Counted from the stretch's first letter, positions 22,931-34,964 are shown. The stretch is DNA of 64,000 nt from Alternaria dauci (GCF_042100115.1 NC_091274.1:434001-498000); one strand, 5' to 3'. A program made the numbers and translations. Notes: a model not told the origin generated them from the sequence alone.

Positions 22931-25065
22931 AACAAGAAGAAGAGATTCGTTCTAGACTGTGTTGATCGCCGTCTTCGCAAGTACCGTGGCATATGATTGA
23001 TGTAGAGACAGCAATGAGGGTTACAAAAGCACATGCAAGCTGGAGAGATGCAAACGTCCGTGTCGCGAAACACTTGTAGATTAGAGGGAGAACGTGATGA
23101 ATCGCTATCTGTGTGCACGGTACCATTTCATCAAGACGGATAGGAACAGCTGGCCCATACGATGATCTGGGGTAAGAGAGAGAGAGATACCGCAAGAGTT
23201 TCCCTTTTCTCAACAACACTCTTCTCCACACGTGCCTAGACCAACGCCGTCAACTCTGATTACACCGAAACCCGAGTAACGTACCATGCACAGCATTGCC
23301 TATATCTCATCCGATAACCCTTAAAATCTCACAGTAAGAGTACAACAATCTTACCGCCTAGAGCTTATCGACAAGAACAGAAGACCCCGGTGCCGAGACC
23401 ACGAAAGGGGACCGCGGCAACGACGTCGTCAGCACCTAAGCCTCAAGAAATCCAACTACAGCAACTGCAACGGGACGCCAACCCTCTCATACAGCAAGCG
23501 GATCCGCTCCAACATGGCGTCGACGGGACCGACTCGCAACTTGAAACCCGCGTCGACATGTCACCGCCCTCGCTCTCTCTCCCCCCCAGCACCGTCCCAA
23601 ACAAGCAACGGCCATGCACGCATCTGCATGTCATACCCAGGTACAGTAAAGGTCCGCAGCAATATGACATGCGCCCCACGCAACAACCCCCGTGCATGCA
23701 CGTCTCTGTCTCGTGTCTCCCACGTGCAAGCCCTGCCAAGGTGCGACGACGACAGCTCCGACGACGAGGATGGATGCCCAACTCCGATGATGCTTGAAGC
23801 GTTGCCAAAACGTTGCATGGCCGATTACCTGAGACGAGACGGAGACGCGAGACGGACATGTCATCGCTTCCTGATCGTCATGCCGGTAATATGCCGATCA
23901 AGGACCGGCCGAGGTAATCCATGCCATGCTCGCCGAAGGAAGCTCGTTGCCAGTCATACTCTCTGTGTAAGCTGACCCGTCCCGTGGAATCGGTGGGGGG
24001 TGAAGTCTTCTTGGGAAGGAATGACGTTCCGCAGCGCAAGCAGTTATGTACCGTATGAGCTGAAGGCGAAGAAGATGAGCTAGGTAGTATAGCGCGGCGT
24101 CGTAGCCCTACGCATAAGCACTGAACATGCTTCCAGAAACACGTTTGCACATCAAACAAACCAGTCCCAGTCCGTCTTGGAGCCAAATTTCCGCCCTACA
24201 GCCCACCAAACCAGGGTACGGCGACGCGAAACATGTGGTTTCTTGATTAATGATGAAGCTTGTGCGCGTGTGCAATCGATGAAGATGGACAAACTTTTGG
24301 TCTTTGAACTTTACAGGTGGGAAAATCGAAACAACGGACCTTCATTGTCGCGAACAAGTCACACTCGCAATCCATTGCGATCAGCACCGTAACCTTGGAA
24401 CCCGCGTTTCATCACCCAACGGCCATCCATAAACGACCTAGTGTGGCATGACCCAAGGACTTTCCCGATCTGGAACATTAGCGTGTCACTAGGAGCGTCG
24501 CGTGGAAGCTATGCCGCGTCGATAAGTCAGTTGCCGCTTTAATCAAAGTTAGCTGGACTAGCGTTACGTATTTCCCGTGTCCGCGAAATGAGGATTTGTT
24601 GTGGGCTGTTTGTATAAGTAGGGCTGAAGAAGGGTTCTGCAAGGCCGGTAGAAGGATGAACGTCAGTGCGCGTACTTGTGCAAGCCTGCAAGGACATGGA
24701 TGGCGGCGTCACGGGCAAAAAGTTGCGAGTGCGAGAGGACTGTACGACGGCTGCGCGTTCAATATTGTTCCGCATTCCGCCATGGGATTATGCCTGTGAG
24801 AATGTTGAGGGTTGGGTTGGGAATGTGAGCAAGGTAGTGGAGGACGGGAAGGGAATGCGCAATGTGGTGATTTGTTCGGGTTCTGCTTTTGCCGTTGGGC
24901 CTTGGGCTCTCTACTGCTGCGCCTCGGTATGGACTGAACGCTATCGGAAGTGATGGAAGCTAGCGTTCAGCCAGCCAGCCAGCCAGCCAGTCCAGGCATG
25001 AGTTATAGTTCGAGAAAAACGCCCTCTGTGATGATTGTTGCGGACTACACTGACCGTTTGACCAT
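22931..25065. other. Gene-poor stretch before ARPC5, with one coding-like open frame
   Basis: A plus-strand frame from about 23337 to 23797 lacks an ATG but reads like protein: Gln/Pro-rich (QEIQLQQLQRDANPLIQQAD) with a possible CTCACAG acceptor just upstream and a CCCAG/GTACAG donor at about 23640. No upstream exon could be found. A (CCAG)n microsatellite of about six units sits at 24968-24990. The rest shows nothing recognisable. Confidence 0.35.
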
Positions 25066-26063
25066 TCAAACCGTACGGCGGTCGCTCATGACCCTAGAGA
25101 TGGAGCCTGGGCCCGCTATCTCCACGAGCTGATGGTATGTTAGCAACGGAAAGAGAGCGATAGGTAGCAGGTGCTTTGTGCGGCAAAGGGTGGGATGCCG
25201 CTCGGAAGGTGGAGCCTTCCAAATCACGAGCGATGAGGAAAGAGCGTGGGATCGTCGTACCTTCTCATGCCAGCTGAGGAGCACGCTCATTGCTTGGCCG
25301 CCACCTTCGCCGCCGCCACGGGTATGGACTTGGGAGAAACCGGTCGGTTGAGGGGTGATGTCGCGTTTGGTACTGGCGGGTGTAGCATGGGCCATGCCTT
25401 TGTAGCTGTAAATACCTTTTGTTAGTCTGGGGTCGAGAATGTGCGACTGTGGACAAGTTCGGCGGTGAGCCCAACGAGGGTGGCAGAAGACCCAAAGAGG
25501 AGAGGCTGGACGCACATGTACTTCATCAGGACGTCCAATGCCTCAGTTCCGCCTGGTGCACCGTATATCCGGCTCAGCATTGGTGACATGTCCGACGCGC
25601 GGATGGATTGTAGGATCTCGATGACGGCCGCAAGGTGGGCTTCCTGGAGTAGCGGAGCTTGTCAGCGTGCTTCTGAGCTGTGTCATGTTGCCGACCTGGT
25701 CGTCGGTAGCCCCAAGTCCAGAGATGCGGAAGTCATGGTGGCCGTAGCCGTGTACACATGAAGCTCCCAGTGGAAAAAGAGGCGTAGGTCACCCGTGTCT
25801 CGCGAGCTATTCCAGAGCTCTGCTGGGGCGCTACGTACCTTTCCCTTGTCGTCTGCGCCATATGGTGGGTTCTCGAGCGCTCCCAGCAGGGCCCCTTCAT
25901 TGTCACCCCCGCGCAGCAGTTGCCGTAATTGTTGGGCGTTGTTCTGGACATCGGCCGTCGACACTGGCTGCACGGCAGGCGCGAGGGAGCTGAGGTCGAA
26001 GTTGGCGGGGCTGTCGGGATCCAAGGCGTCAATGTTGATTGTGCGCCAGTTGATGTTTGCCAT
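25066..26063 (-). CDS. ARC15: ARP2/3 complex subunit 5 (p16-Arc/ARPC5)
   Basis: Four exons, 26063-25839, 25643-25516, 25405-25261 and 25128-25066, encode about 186 residues. All introns have standard borders (GTACGT, GTGCGT and GTACGA donors; CTCCAG, TTACAG and ATCAG acceptors), and frames are 0, 2 and 0. The protein starts with MANINWRTINIDALDPDSP, the ARPC5 N-terminus, continues with NNAQQLRQLLRGGDNEGAL and ENPPYGADDKGK, then the helix EAHLAAVIEILQSIR and MLSRIYGAPGGTEALDVLMK. It ends with SVLLSWHEKLVEIAGPGSIS, the family's closing helix. ARPC5 is part of the seven-subunit complex that nucleates branched actin at endocytic patches. The GGGEGGG insert before the last helix is a fungal loop. 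Length is slightly above the animal 151 aa because of that loop. Confidence 0.92.
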
Positions 26064-27258
26064 GGTGGTGGTAGTGGTGGTTGGATCCGGCTACGTGTGA
26101 TGTATTGGCTGCAAAGAGGTGGCAGACGTGGTGGTGGTGGTGGTGGAGCTATGGCGAGGTACAATTCGGCGCGCCGTATTCGTGGGGTGCAGTGCTATGT
26201 CAGGGCTCCACTCTGCCGCCAAGCCTCGCACCAGCTACCCATCCAAAGCGCCCGCATCACGTCTGGCAAAAACACCCACCATGTAGCACAAGCAAGGGTC
26301 GCTGCTCGATACGGCATGGGGGCGGATCGCTGCCAGTGCGGATGGCTATCGATATACCCGTGTCCGGAGATCCGCAGCGCCACGCGTAACACAGAGGTAC
26401 CACTGGAGTGGATGAGACGCATCACGATGCAAAGGCCATGAGGTCATGATACAGAAGATTTGTAAGAGTAGATGTTGAATTAGTCTAAACTGCAGCCAGT
26501 TGAGTCGCGAGACACAAGTGCAAAGGCCCAGGCGCTCAGTCTAATATCCAAAAGCTATGGGGGAGAGCGGCCCATGCATACCGTTCATGAGGAGCCGTCT
26601 ACAGAAAACAAAATCGTTGAGTCGTGGTCGCCAACCCGACCACTCCAACGCGCTATAGTACAATACAGATCGTGCCGTTGATGCCGGTGAGGGCCGGCAC
26701 GAAAATCTACCCTGATACGCTGTCCGAAGGAATGAAAGAAAGTAAAAGGTCCTTTTTGGTATCTATGCCTGGGCCCGACCGAGTCTATAGTAAACGCCGA
26801 ATTAAAAAAGAAAAAAAAAGAGAACTTTTTGCCGTAAGGGAATGTCGCTGAACGTGTGACACAAGGAGGTGAGCGGGGCTGTGCGAGAGTCGCTTGATAA
26901 CGCCGGTGGATGCCCGAAGTCGCAGGGGTATTAGGACGCTGAAGAATCGAAATGGTCGCTGATGATTAAAAGGCGGTAATCCCAAGATGGCTCCGTGGAA
27001 GAAGATGCGCCGTAAACCGAGTGTGTTGCGCCTGTAGCGGTTGCGATGAAACAGTCATGTGGAGTTGGTCTGATGCGTTGTTAGTGGACGTGTACATGCA
27101 GGGTGAGTTGGCTGCGACTTACAAGGTGCGGGATGCAATCCCTCTAGTCCCAACCGAAGAACCCGCTTGCCACGAATAAGGCGATGCATTGCGCATTCTC
27201 ATGAGAATGAAAAAAAAGGGCAATGGCGAGGCAAGCGCGGTAAAAGTTGGCGGGCAAC
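26064..27258. other. ARPC5 upstream region and gene-free stretch
   Basis: The ARPC5 promoter lies here, with GTG-rich simple sequence at 26064-26083 and 26128-26146. No coding frame with family features was found over the remaining kilobase. Confidence 0.45.
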
Positions 27259-27459
27259 TTATTTGGGCGGTGGTGGAGGAGGCTTGGGTGTGCCAGTGGT
27301 GTCGTAGGCACCGCGTCCCATGTTGTTGGATTCTGACTCTCTGAAGATCATGTTGTTGATGAGTGTGTGGTCTAGGTTATAAGTTAGAACAAGGTCGCAC
27401 AAACAAGTCAAATATAGACTGCGCTGAATGCACAACGTACCGATTGAGCTCTGGAGCAT
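27259..27459 (-). CDS. Spliced 43-aa microprotein candidate ending in a polyproline tail
   Basis: Two exons, 27459-27441 (19 nt) and 27371-27259, encode 43 residues. The 69-nt intron is textbook: GTACGT donor, TTCTAAC branch point and CCTAG acceptor. The product starts MLQSSIDHTLINNMIFRES, contains NNMGRGAYDTTGTP and ends in K-P-P-P-P-P-P-K. Upstream sequence is pyrimidine-rich and leader-like (CATCATCATCTCTCACTCC), and no upstream exon is evident. There is no signal peptide or membrane span. I do not recognise the family. It could be the last two exons of a longer gene whose 5' part I missed, or a genuine small protein. The splice signals, rather than length, make the case. Confidence 0.42.
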   Translation of the reverse strand: MLQSSIGTLCIQRSLYLTCLCDLVLTYNLDHTLINNMIFRESESNNMGRGAYDTTGTPKPPPPPPK

Positions 27460-28560
27460 GTAAGAGGCCGGCTGAACACCTGGCCTGTGCGAGTTGGATA
27501 GAGGACGAGAACAAGAGAGTCGAAAGTCGGCGAGGCGGAGGGCGAGCTTTATTAGATAGTGTCGTGTACCCGTGGACTGACCTAGCAGTGACTGGGGAGC
27601 GGGGAGGAGAGAGGAATGAGTGTGGATAGTTTGAAGGAGTGAGAGATGATGATGGCAGGAATTATTAAACGAAGGGCAGCCCTGAAGCTTCTATATTCGC
27701 AGCTAGAATAAGGGGGCCTGTTACTGACTTGCCAAAGGTGGCCTTGGCCTTTCGGCGAGACAAATGAAATGAGCGACAGTGCTTTTCAGAGCAAAAGCCC
27801 TGACTACATTGCGCATCGGGAGCGACGGGTCTTTCGGCCTGTTTCAAGGTAGCTCCCTTGCCATCGTCAGGAGCCAGGGTGATCTGCGCACTGTTACCAC
27901 CAAGCCGGTTATCCCCCTTGGATAGTGCCGCGCTAGAAAGCGTACCTGCAGGCCCTTGGCTTCTTGCGCTAGCCGCACAGTAGCCACATCAACGGCTTCG
28001 CTGGGATCCCAGAGGCAAAGGGTGAGACGCTGTCAAAGTGCTTCCGTCAGACGGACCATATTGGCAACTCTCTTTTTTGTCGCCGTACCATGCATGCATG
28101 CTAGCTAGCTAGCTAGCTAACACGAAGCCGCATCGTCCCATCTCACCCGCCCGCGTCCTCTTGCTCGCTCGCTCGCTCTCTGTTGCTGCCCTATCGCTGC
28201 TACCGTCACCCTCACCCTCACCGCGCGCTTCCAGACAAGGCGGCTGAGATGAGACAGTGTCAGCGCTCCCGTCTCTCGCTGCTTTGACCGGCGGCGTCGA
28301 CTCGTGCGTGCCGCGTCGCGTTTGTTGGACTACGCCAGAAGCAAGAAGAGAAGGTTCAGAGACGCCACACAGACGTTCCGGATGTGCTTCCCCGGCCGGT
28401 CCACTGCCTATGCTGAATCACCTCTCTTGCAGCCCTGTCGTCTTCGTGCGCTCCCAGCCAACCGGGTTACTGGTCGTCGGGATCACAGTGGAGTTTTTTT
28501 TATTGTAGAGGTGGCGGCTGATGTTTGACAGCAACCTGTTCATAGCGGCTTGCTTTTGCA
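27460..28560. other. Gene-poor stretch with a coding-like minus frame and microsatellites
   Basis: On the minus strand, 27990 to 27665 reads as protein if a GTACGC...GCGCAG intron near 27945-27880 is removed: VATVRLAQEAKGLQ joins ITLAPDDGKGATLKQ, ending with a Cys/His-containing segment (CSQGFCSEKHCRSFH). No start or family was found. Simple repeats cluster here: (CATG)n at 28089-28100 directly followed by (CTAG)n at 28101-28119, and (GCTC)n at 28163-28178. Confidence 0.3.
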
Positions 28561-31500
28561 GTATCATGAACCGCGCCGTGTAGCTGTCGCATTTGCTTAC
28601 TCGTCGTTGCTTGTGACGGTACATCTGGCAATCGGTTTTGGCTCGCGCCACGTGGGCATCATGACTGCCCACTGGACGGGTCGCTCCTCCCTCCCTCAAC
28701 CCTCGCGTCCGCGGCGATGCGGAAGGAGCTGCCCTCGCCGCACGACACCCTCATCATAGCTGCGGCGGCGTGCAAACAACTTCCTGTCCCTAACCCGCCA
28801 CCTGAATTACGCGCACCATGTCGCCAAAGCAACATCGCCAGTCTGCCGTAATGAGAGCGTTGTCCGGCTGGCGGTGAGTGGGCCCGGCGGCGGCTTGAAA
28901 ATCTCGCCTGCTGTTTGTTCTGGAAAGCCTCTGGAAGGCCGTCGTGCATATACACCTGAGTCGCAACCATTGCAGCATTCCAGCCTGTCCCTGATCATCG
29001 CAGACACGCTCACCGACGCTGACACAAATTGCCCACTCCTCACGATTAGTAAATTTGGCCGCCGGTCGTTCTTCAGACACGTCGCATTCGCGGATCGCTG
29101 CAAGCCTTCCGCGCCTCCAAGCACACGGATGCTGCTGCATGCGTTCGACCTCCCAGGATCATGACCCAGCAAGGTTTCACGCACAATCGCTTCCTTCTGG
29201 CCAAAAATGACTTGTCTTTGCCTCAAGCCTCACCTCACTGACACAATTTCCTGCTCAGCTTCGGAGGCCAGCCGTCTCCATGACGAATCGTTTCTGACAC
29301 GGAAGCAACTATGACATCGCCTTTTTGCTCCATTTGGATTGCTCCGTATTACAGCCCGTCACTCACCGTAAAACACATTTGCCAGAATGCAGCCGTTATG
29401 CCAGTCCAATAATATAATTCGCAACCAGCACCGATCCTGATTCGCCCTGCCAGCGTATCGACAGGGGTATGCGTGCTTCACAATCAGGCTGAGACGCGCT
29501 ACAAGGGCATCCCGTCCTGGTCCACTAGCCTCACGCAGAGACATGCCGAATGCCACGCGACACCGCCTGCTGGTCCAGTGTGCTGTTTGCGCATGCTTAG
29601 CTGTACACCGGTGTAGACACGAGTGCCCTCATCCGATGGTACAGAAGGGACGTCGTTTTCTTTGGCCGCCTGCTACCGACGCCTTCCACAGGTCCGTCAG
29701 TGCAAGAGCATTGAGGACTGAAACAGCGTTTGCGATCTTCAGTCCATGCTCCCCTCCAACTTTATCGCCAGCCATTATCCATCACACACTCTGCCATCGA
29801 GATTACCACTGAAAGCGTCGTCACAACTTACAGGGTCTGAACTCCTTCAGGTTATCTTGCTCATGACGTTAGTATCAGCCACCGACTTTTTACTAGCACC
29901 ATCGCTGTCACCCACGACCGCCTTGTAATTTGACAACTGTTTGACGGATTTCTCCACAGAAAACTTTGTCGAAATTGTGATCATGAGCTAGAGCTTGCGG
30001 GGAGCTGGGAAAGTGGGTCCAGGAACGGCTTTTGGCACTTCCTCTTTCAGCGCGCTACTGTAATCTGCGTGCCAGTGTCCCAGCGATGAGAAGCGAAGCA
30101 AGGGTTGTCACCTCGAAAGGATCATCGCGTACCAAGACAACCCTGCCCACACGTGGAATTTCTACTGTCCTGTGGAGCTACACCTGACTACTGGAAGGGT
30201 GCCCGCAAGCCGCTTCGCCGATGTACCAGCGGATTGATGCCGACCATCAGGCCAACTGTGCGCTGCACGAACTTTGCGCTGCTGCAAAGGAGAGTTCCAT
30301 GCGCACCGTCGCACTAGCTGTCGTGTTGACAGGTACTGGCTGGGGCATACGCATCCATTAGCTGGTGGAGCCCTTTTGCATAGGGGAATCCAGCTTGCGA
30401 GCATCGCATTTCGTAGCGTTTCACCGAAGCTTTATTCGGTCCTTACAGTGCAACGTTGGAACTACGTTTAATTCTCCAAGCAGGCAACACGTTGTTCTGC
30501 GTTATTGCGAGATCACTCTCGCGCAAACCTGCTTCATCTCGGACCTGACCCAGAGCTCCTCGGACGCCAACTGCAAAACGATCAGCAAGCATGACTTCAC
30601 ACCCACGCAGCCCATTACGCAGTCCCTGATGATCTCCTTTGCGCTGGCGCCCAAATCACTACGGTTTGGGCTACACAGGCCGAGGCCGCTATCTTCCCCC
30701 CGATCGTGTTCCTTGAGCCATTCGCGGGCCAGCCCCACGACTTTTTTTGCGACTCAATGAGTTGTCGCACCAAAGAAATTTCCGCCGTCGATCCGGAATT
30801 GTGTACCTTTTTCGCATATCGTTCCGCTCCTCCGGTGCTGTTGTGCGTCCATCTTGAAGCTCGCTACCACAGGCCTTGTGCGTCATCTCGCTGCCCTCCA
30901 ATATGCCAGCATCCGAGGCTGACTGCAGGCTCGCCGAACACCAGTTCTTTTGCTCTACGCCGCTCACGTATTCGCGTGTGCAGTCAGCACTAATAGGCAG
31001 GTCCAGGGCATGCTGTACAAAGGAGAAACTTTCCGCAGCTTTATATCAAATATTGTTTAGAAAAACAGAGTTCCGCTAAGAGAGTAGGGTGACATCAGCT
31101 CTTCTTAGACAAACGATTCTGTTCCACAAGCACGATGCAAGCATGCACTTGCGGATGACTGCTTGGTGCCGCTATCGATACGCTGTGTTATTCCCCCGAC
31201 GCCCAAAAATAATGCGCCGTCGACACGCCTCAAGTAACGCCAGGATAATGCGCCGCCTGCAGCCATCAAGCAACGCCAAAACTCTAGTTGCGGATGCTAC
31301 TCCCTTTGGCACTCGGATGGAAGTGGCACCTCCAATCGTTCTGCGGCTGCATGCGTTACTGCAGCTGGTAGCTCACTTCTCAGTCACGGCGTCGGCAACT
31401 TTCCTTGTTGCCCCGCCTTGTCAGCCATGGAAGTACTGGTTGCAGGTTGCAGGTTGCAGACTTACGGCAGAGCTACTGCATTCGTACGCCTCCCATGTGT

Positions 31501-32484
31501 GCAGTAGTGTGCCAGGACGTCGGTTCTCGACTTGAACATGGGGGATGACCCAAGTACGGCCTTTTCCTTGCGTTACCATTACTCATTATTCCTCACACCA
31601 CCGCCTACCAAGGCCAGATTACTAGTCGAGCTAACATTTTTTGATGACATGAAGCGGTCACCACGACTGCACGTAGCTTTTCAGGCATGTTGCGATGCCA
31701 CTAGCATACTGACCACAACTGTTGAGCTGATAAGAAACATCCTTAGAGTTCCGAGTGGCCACCCATACAAAATACACGACTAGGACGACGGGCCGTCTCA
31801 CGTACGCAACATCCGTATGTCGGACTCGCAGCGCAGTCAGCACGCGAACCCCAGTACATCCAACTTTGTCGATTATGTGTTCCTACGACGCGCTGCTACA
31901 CCATCGCGCTGAGTAACGTAACTTGCGTTATCCGGGTAAAAGCGAAAAGTTGCGTTTGTGCGACCGGCATCCCGAAAACCAGGATTGCAGATAGATAGTG
32001 ACCGTGAGGTGACCCGATCTGACCACCGCCCGCTGTGGTGTGCTTGAGGCGGCGAGTGTCACTCAGCTTGGTGTTCTTGGTAAGTGTGAGAGCGTTATCC
32101 GTGATTGAGGGCGTCATGAGGTCGGCAACGATCGCTTGCTTCGGAGATGCAACGCAAAGTTTCTGTGAGCCGCGTAGCCGAGAAGGTTTTGTTGGACGCT
32201 TGATCGAATTGTCTATGACGGTTTGTTTGGTTATTCCTTCGTTCGATGTATGGCGATTTCTGGGAACTTTCGTGTGTGTGCAATTTTCCTCTTTCTCCTG
32301 CTTTTTGACTTGCTCAGCTCTGCTCTCGTGTCCTACATTCTGCTCTCATGTCATACATATTGCTGTTTTCTTTCTTCACATGTTTGGATGCTACGAGTAT
32401 CTTGCTCGAGAATTTCAAGTCAGTAGGAAAGTAAGACTGAAGCGAAGGGTGGGAGACGGCGGGAGGAGAACGAGGAAGATTCTT
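28561..32484. other. Long gene-free accessory stretch
   Basis: Nearly 4 kb without any frame that I can assign. Compositions and frame lengths look random on both strands. Small tandem structures are present: a 37-bp imperfect duplication at 31208-31244 and 31245-31281 (ATAATGCGCCG and AACGCCA blocks shared) and three GGTTGCA heptamers at 31438-31458. No terminal inverted repeats, reverse-transcriptase or transposase motifs were recognised. Confidence 0.45.
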
Positions 32485-32783
32485 TCATGCTCGCCCGATG
32501 AACGCCTCTCAATGTCTGTATGGAGCATCGCTCGAGTTTGCCCTATCAATCGTTAAGGCTTCCCGTCGGCTCAACCCTCGCCTCTGTTCTCGAACACAAA
32601 GCCGAGTTCGACAACAAGCACATCTCCGACAGCATTATCTGCCACGGTTGCCAGGAGAATCCTATGCTTCCAGCGGTCATACAACTATTTTTCCGTATTG
32701 AGGATGTTGCGGATGGCGATCTGCTGCCTGAGGAGCATGAGATTGTGAATGCAGACAATGATATGGAGATGGATGTGGGATAG
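32485..32783 (+). pseudogene. C-terminal fragment of the secreted-protein family (third copy)
   Basis: The frame up to stop 32783 matches the end of the intact gene at 33396-34964. It reads LPVGSTLASVLEHKAEF against SPIGSTVAFFLIQHKEEL of the intact protein, then VIQLFFRIEDVADGDLLPEE against VQLLFRIDDVPKDDILPED. Just upstream, SPDERLSMS resembles the SDEALALL of the preceding exon, but donor and frame are damaged (the joining codon is one base short). No signal peptide or N-terminal domain is found in the preceding 1.5 kb. The piece is therefore a truncated, probably dead copy lying 0.6 kb upstream of the intact gene in the same orientation. Confidence 0.65.
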
Positions 32784-33395
32784 GTAAGGTAGAACGGATG
32801 CAGAGGAGGCATTCAAAGGATAAACGTGCTGGAAAAAGACGCAAGCACAACACTGTTGAATGACACTGTAATAAATCGCGGTAAAGGTGTATTTCCCAAA
32901 CACCTGGCTTCACTATATGCAGCTGTAAAATGCAGAGGAGGTATAGTGTGGTGAAGGATCTAGCGGACTTCGAAAAGAGTGTAAGGAGGTTAGTTTGGAC
33001 AGACGTGGTGAGACAATAGGGGTTAGTCGAGGATTTGAGCGAGTTTGACGACATCGGTACCATCTGCATTGTTGCTTGATAGCATCAAGCACGACTCCTC
33101 GAGACATAGCAAGTCACCAGAGCAAGCAGCGACTCATAAAAGGAGGCAAGTATGTCTCTTTCACTATTTTTCGGCAGAGCCTAACGTGATGTTAGGGCCG
33201 AGAGATATGGGCCAGGTCTACCGCCTTACACTGCCGCTAGACCGACTCCGATTGCATAAGGCACCCGTGTAAACGACAAAGAAGTAGTGGGTTCACTCAC
33301 TCCCGACTTCTCTCTCACTTCATATACTTCGACTTCTAACCAAAATCTGTATACACTCGCAACCCATCAACCCAAACCCACCAGCCCTCTCAACC
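32784..33395. other. Upstream region of the intact secreted-protein gene
   Basis: Between the gene fragment and the intact paralogue. The last 100 bp have a C/A-rich fungal leader ending in CTCTCAACCATGA. A CACTTCATATACTTCG segment near 33320 may serve as a TATA-like element. Confidence 0.4.
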
Positions 33396-34964
33396 ATGAA
33401 AATCGCTACTTGTCTCATGACCCTGGTCGTATGCGTACCAATGACCTACGCTGAACTCGTCGAAGTACCCTTTGGTACCTCCTCGACTGCCTCTCCATCA
33501 GGTCTCCTGAATCGCCCAGATAGCGCCCCCGCCGATTTCTCTTCAGTCAGCGACAAGCAGTCAGTACAAATTGCGGGGATGGAATGGAACATACACAACA
33601 CCGCCGACGACAAGTCATGGCAGGGATTCAAGAGCAAAGGAAACATGTTATACTGCCTGATGGACATGCCTGACTCTGTGGCTGGGGCTAAATGGCCAGA
33701 TCCATTCAAGCGAGTGCCTCCCTCGGCAAGCAGTCTCTGGAAAGGAACTTTGAAAGGCAAGTTCATGATTCTCATAACGCCTCACTTCTCTAAGCAGTAC
33801 ACATCGAGTATACTCATTTGCTAACACTCGTTTCCCAACAGCTGAGCTAGCGACCTGGGGTTGGTTCGAAGGTGAACTCGACCAGGACGTAAGCGCCAAT
33901 TTTGACGACAACTCCCTGGAGTCCAAGAACAAGATTGGGGCTGCACTCACAGACCTGGGTCTGAGTACCACTCCCATGAAAGACGGCGGCAAGAACATCG
34001 CTTTTGCTGTCGAACATCACGACGATCAATTGAAGTACGATGATGGGCAAGATGTTCCCATCGAGGAGCAAAACTATGAAATCGATGGGAAACTATACCC
34101 GGTGAGCAACATGGTGAAGCGAGTACATTAATACAAGGTAGTCATTACTAACACTTTCCGACTTTAGAATACTGGTGCTGGTTTCATATTCGCTTTCAAT
34201 CCGGAACAAGGCGGTGAGTCTCTCACTATTCTTCTACGTGATCTCCTTTACCGGCGTTGGTGATGGAGGTCCGTTATTATCTAGTAGAATCGATGCTAAC
34301 GTACCTTTTCCTAGTGATATTTGGCCAAAATTTCCTCGGCCCCAAAGCCGCCGCAGAACATAACCTACCCTGGGACCCTAAGAAAGAGGAATTCCCCAAG
34401 CTCAGTATGGCATCCGACATCTTAGCTGCGTATTGGCTACGTAACCCAAATCCCAAGAATCTCAAATACTGGTTCGGCCAAGATGTCGTCAACGAAGCCA
34501 CAGAACCGATCATCATGAAGATTCTGGTGGATCACGGATACACTGAAGGCGTTCCAGCTTGGCCAGGCTTACAACTGGATATGCCGAGTGATGAGGCATT
34601 GGCGCTTTTGGGCTCGCCAATTGGTTCAACTGTAGCCTTCTTCCTCATTCAGCACAAGGAAGAACTCGGATTGAAACGCGTCACTTCCGTCACCATCTTC
34701 CGGGATCACAACACGATTTCTCATCTTACGGCAGAAGTTCAACTTTTGTTTCGCATCGACGACGTGCCAAAAGACGACATATTGCCCGAAGATACGGAGA
34801 TGCTGGGCGAGGGTACAACGGAGAAACGTACGCGACGCAGTGTTAGGAAGGATAGCATGGTAGATCCGAATCTGGGACGGAGTGTTAGCAGGATGCATGA
34901 GATGACGTTGGATGAGCGCGGCGAGACGGTCCTACACAGCCATGACCTCAAGCGGGAGCTGTGA
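33396..34964 (+). CDS. Secreted protein of unknown family, intact copy A
   Basis: Four exons, 33396-33756, 33842-34101, 34168-34213 and 34315-34964, encode about 438 residues. The first 20 residues (MKIATCLMTLVVCVPMTYAE) form a signal peptide. No later membrane span is seen, so secretion is likely. Conserved blocks, judged against the copy at 37425-38873, are WQGFKSKGNMLYCLMDMPD, SKNKIGAALTDLGLS, an IDGKLYP block, LPWDPKKEEFPKLSMASDIL, KNLKYWFGQDV, VPAWPGLQLDMPSDEALALL and VTSVTIFRDHN. The C-terminal 50 residues are charged. Intron 1 has a GC donor (AAAG/GCAAGT) and the CAACAG acceptor; the other two are GT-AG. I do not recognise the family. It could be a host- or microbe-interacting secreted factor, which is inference only. 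Confidence 0.75.

Noticed and set aside
22453..23118. 221-codon minus-strand frame
   Set aside because: Starts with GTG, crosses the tandem repeat and has no family features; probably open by chance.
28203..28224. TCACCC repeats resembling telomere-like units
   Set aside because: Only three units and not the TTAGGG type; flanked by unrelated sequence and far from any end.
28561..32484. Transposon remnants in the long gene-free stretch
   Set aside because: I looked for reverse transcriptase, integrase, transposase motifs and terminal repeats and found none by eye.
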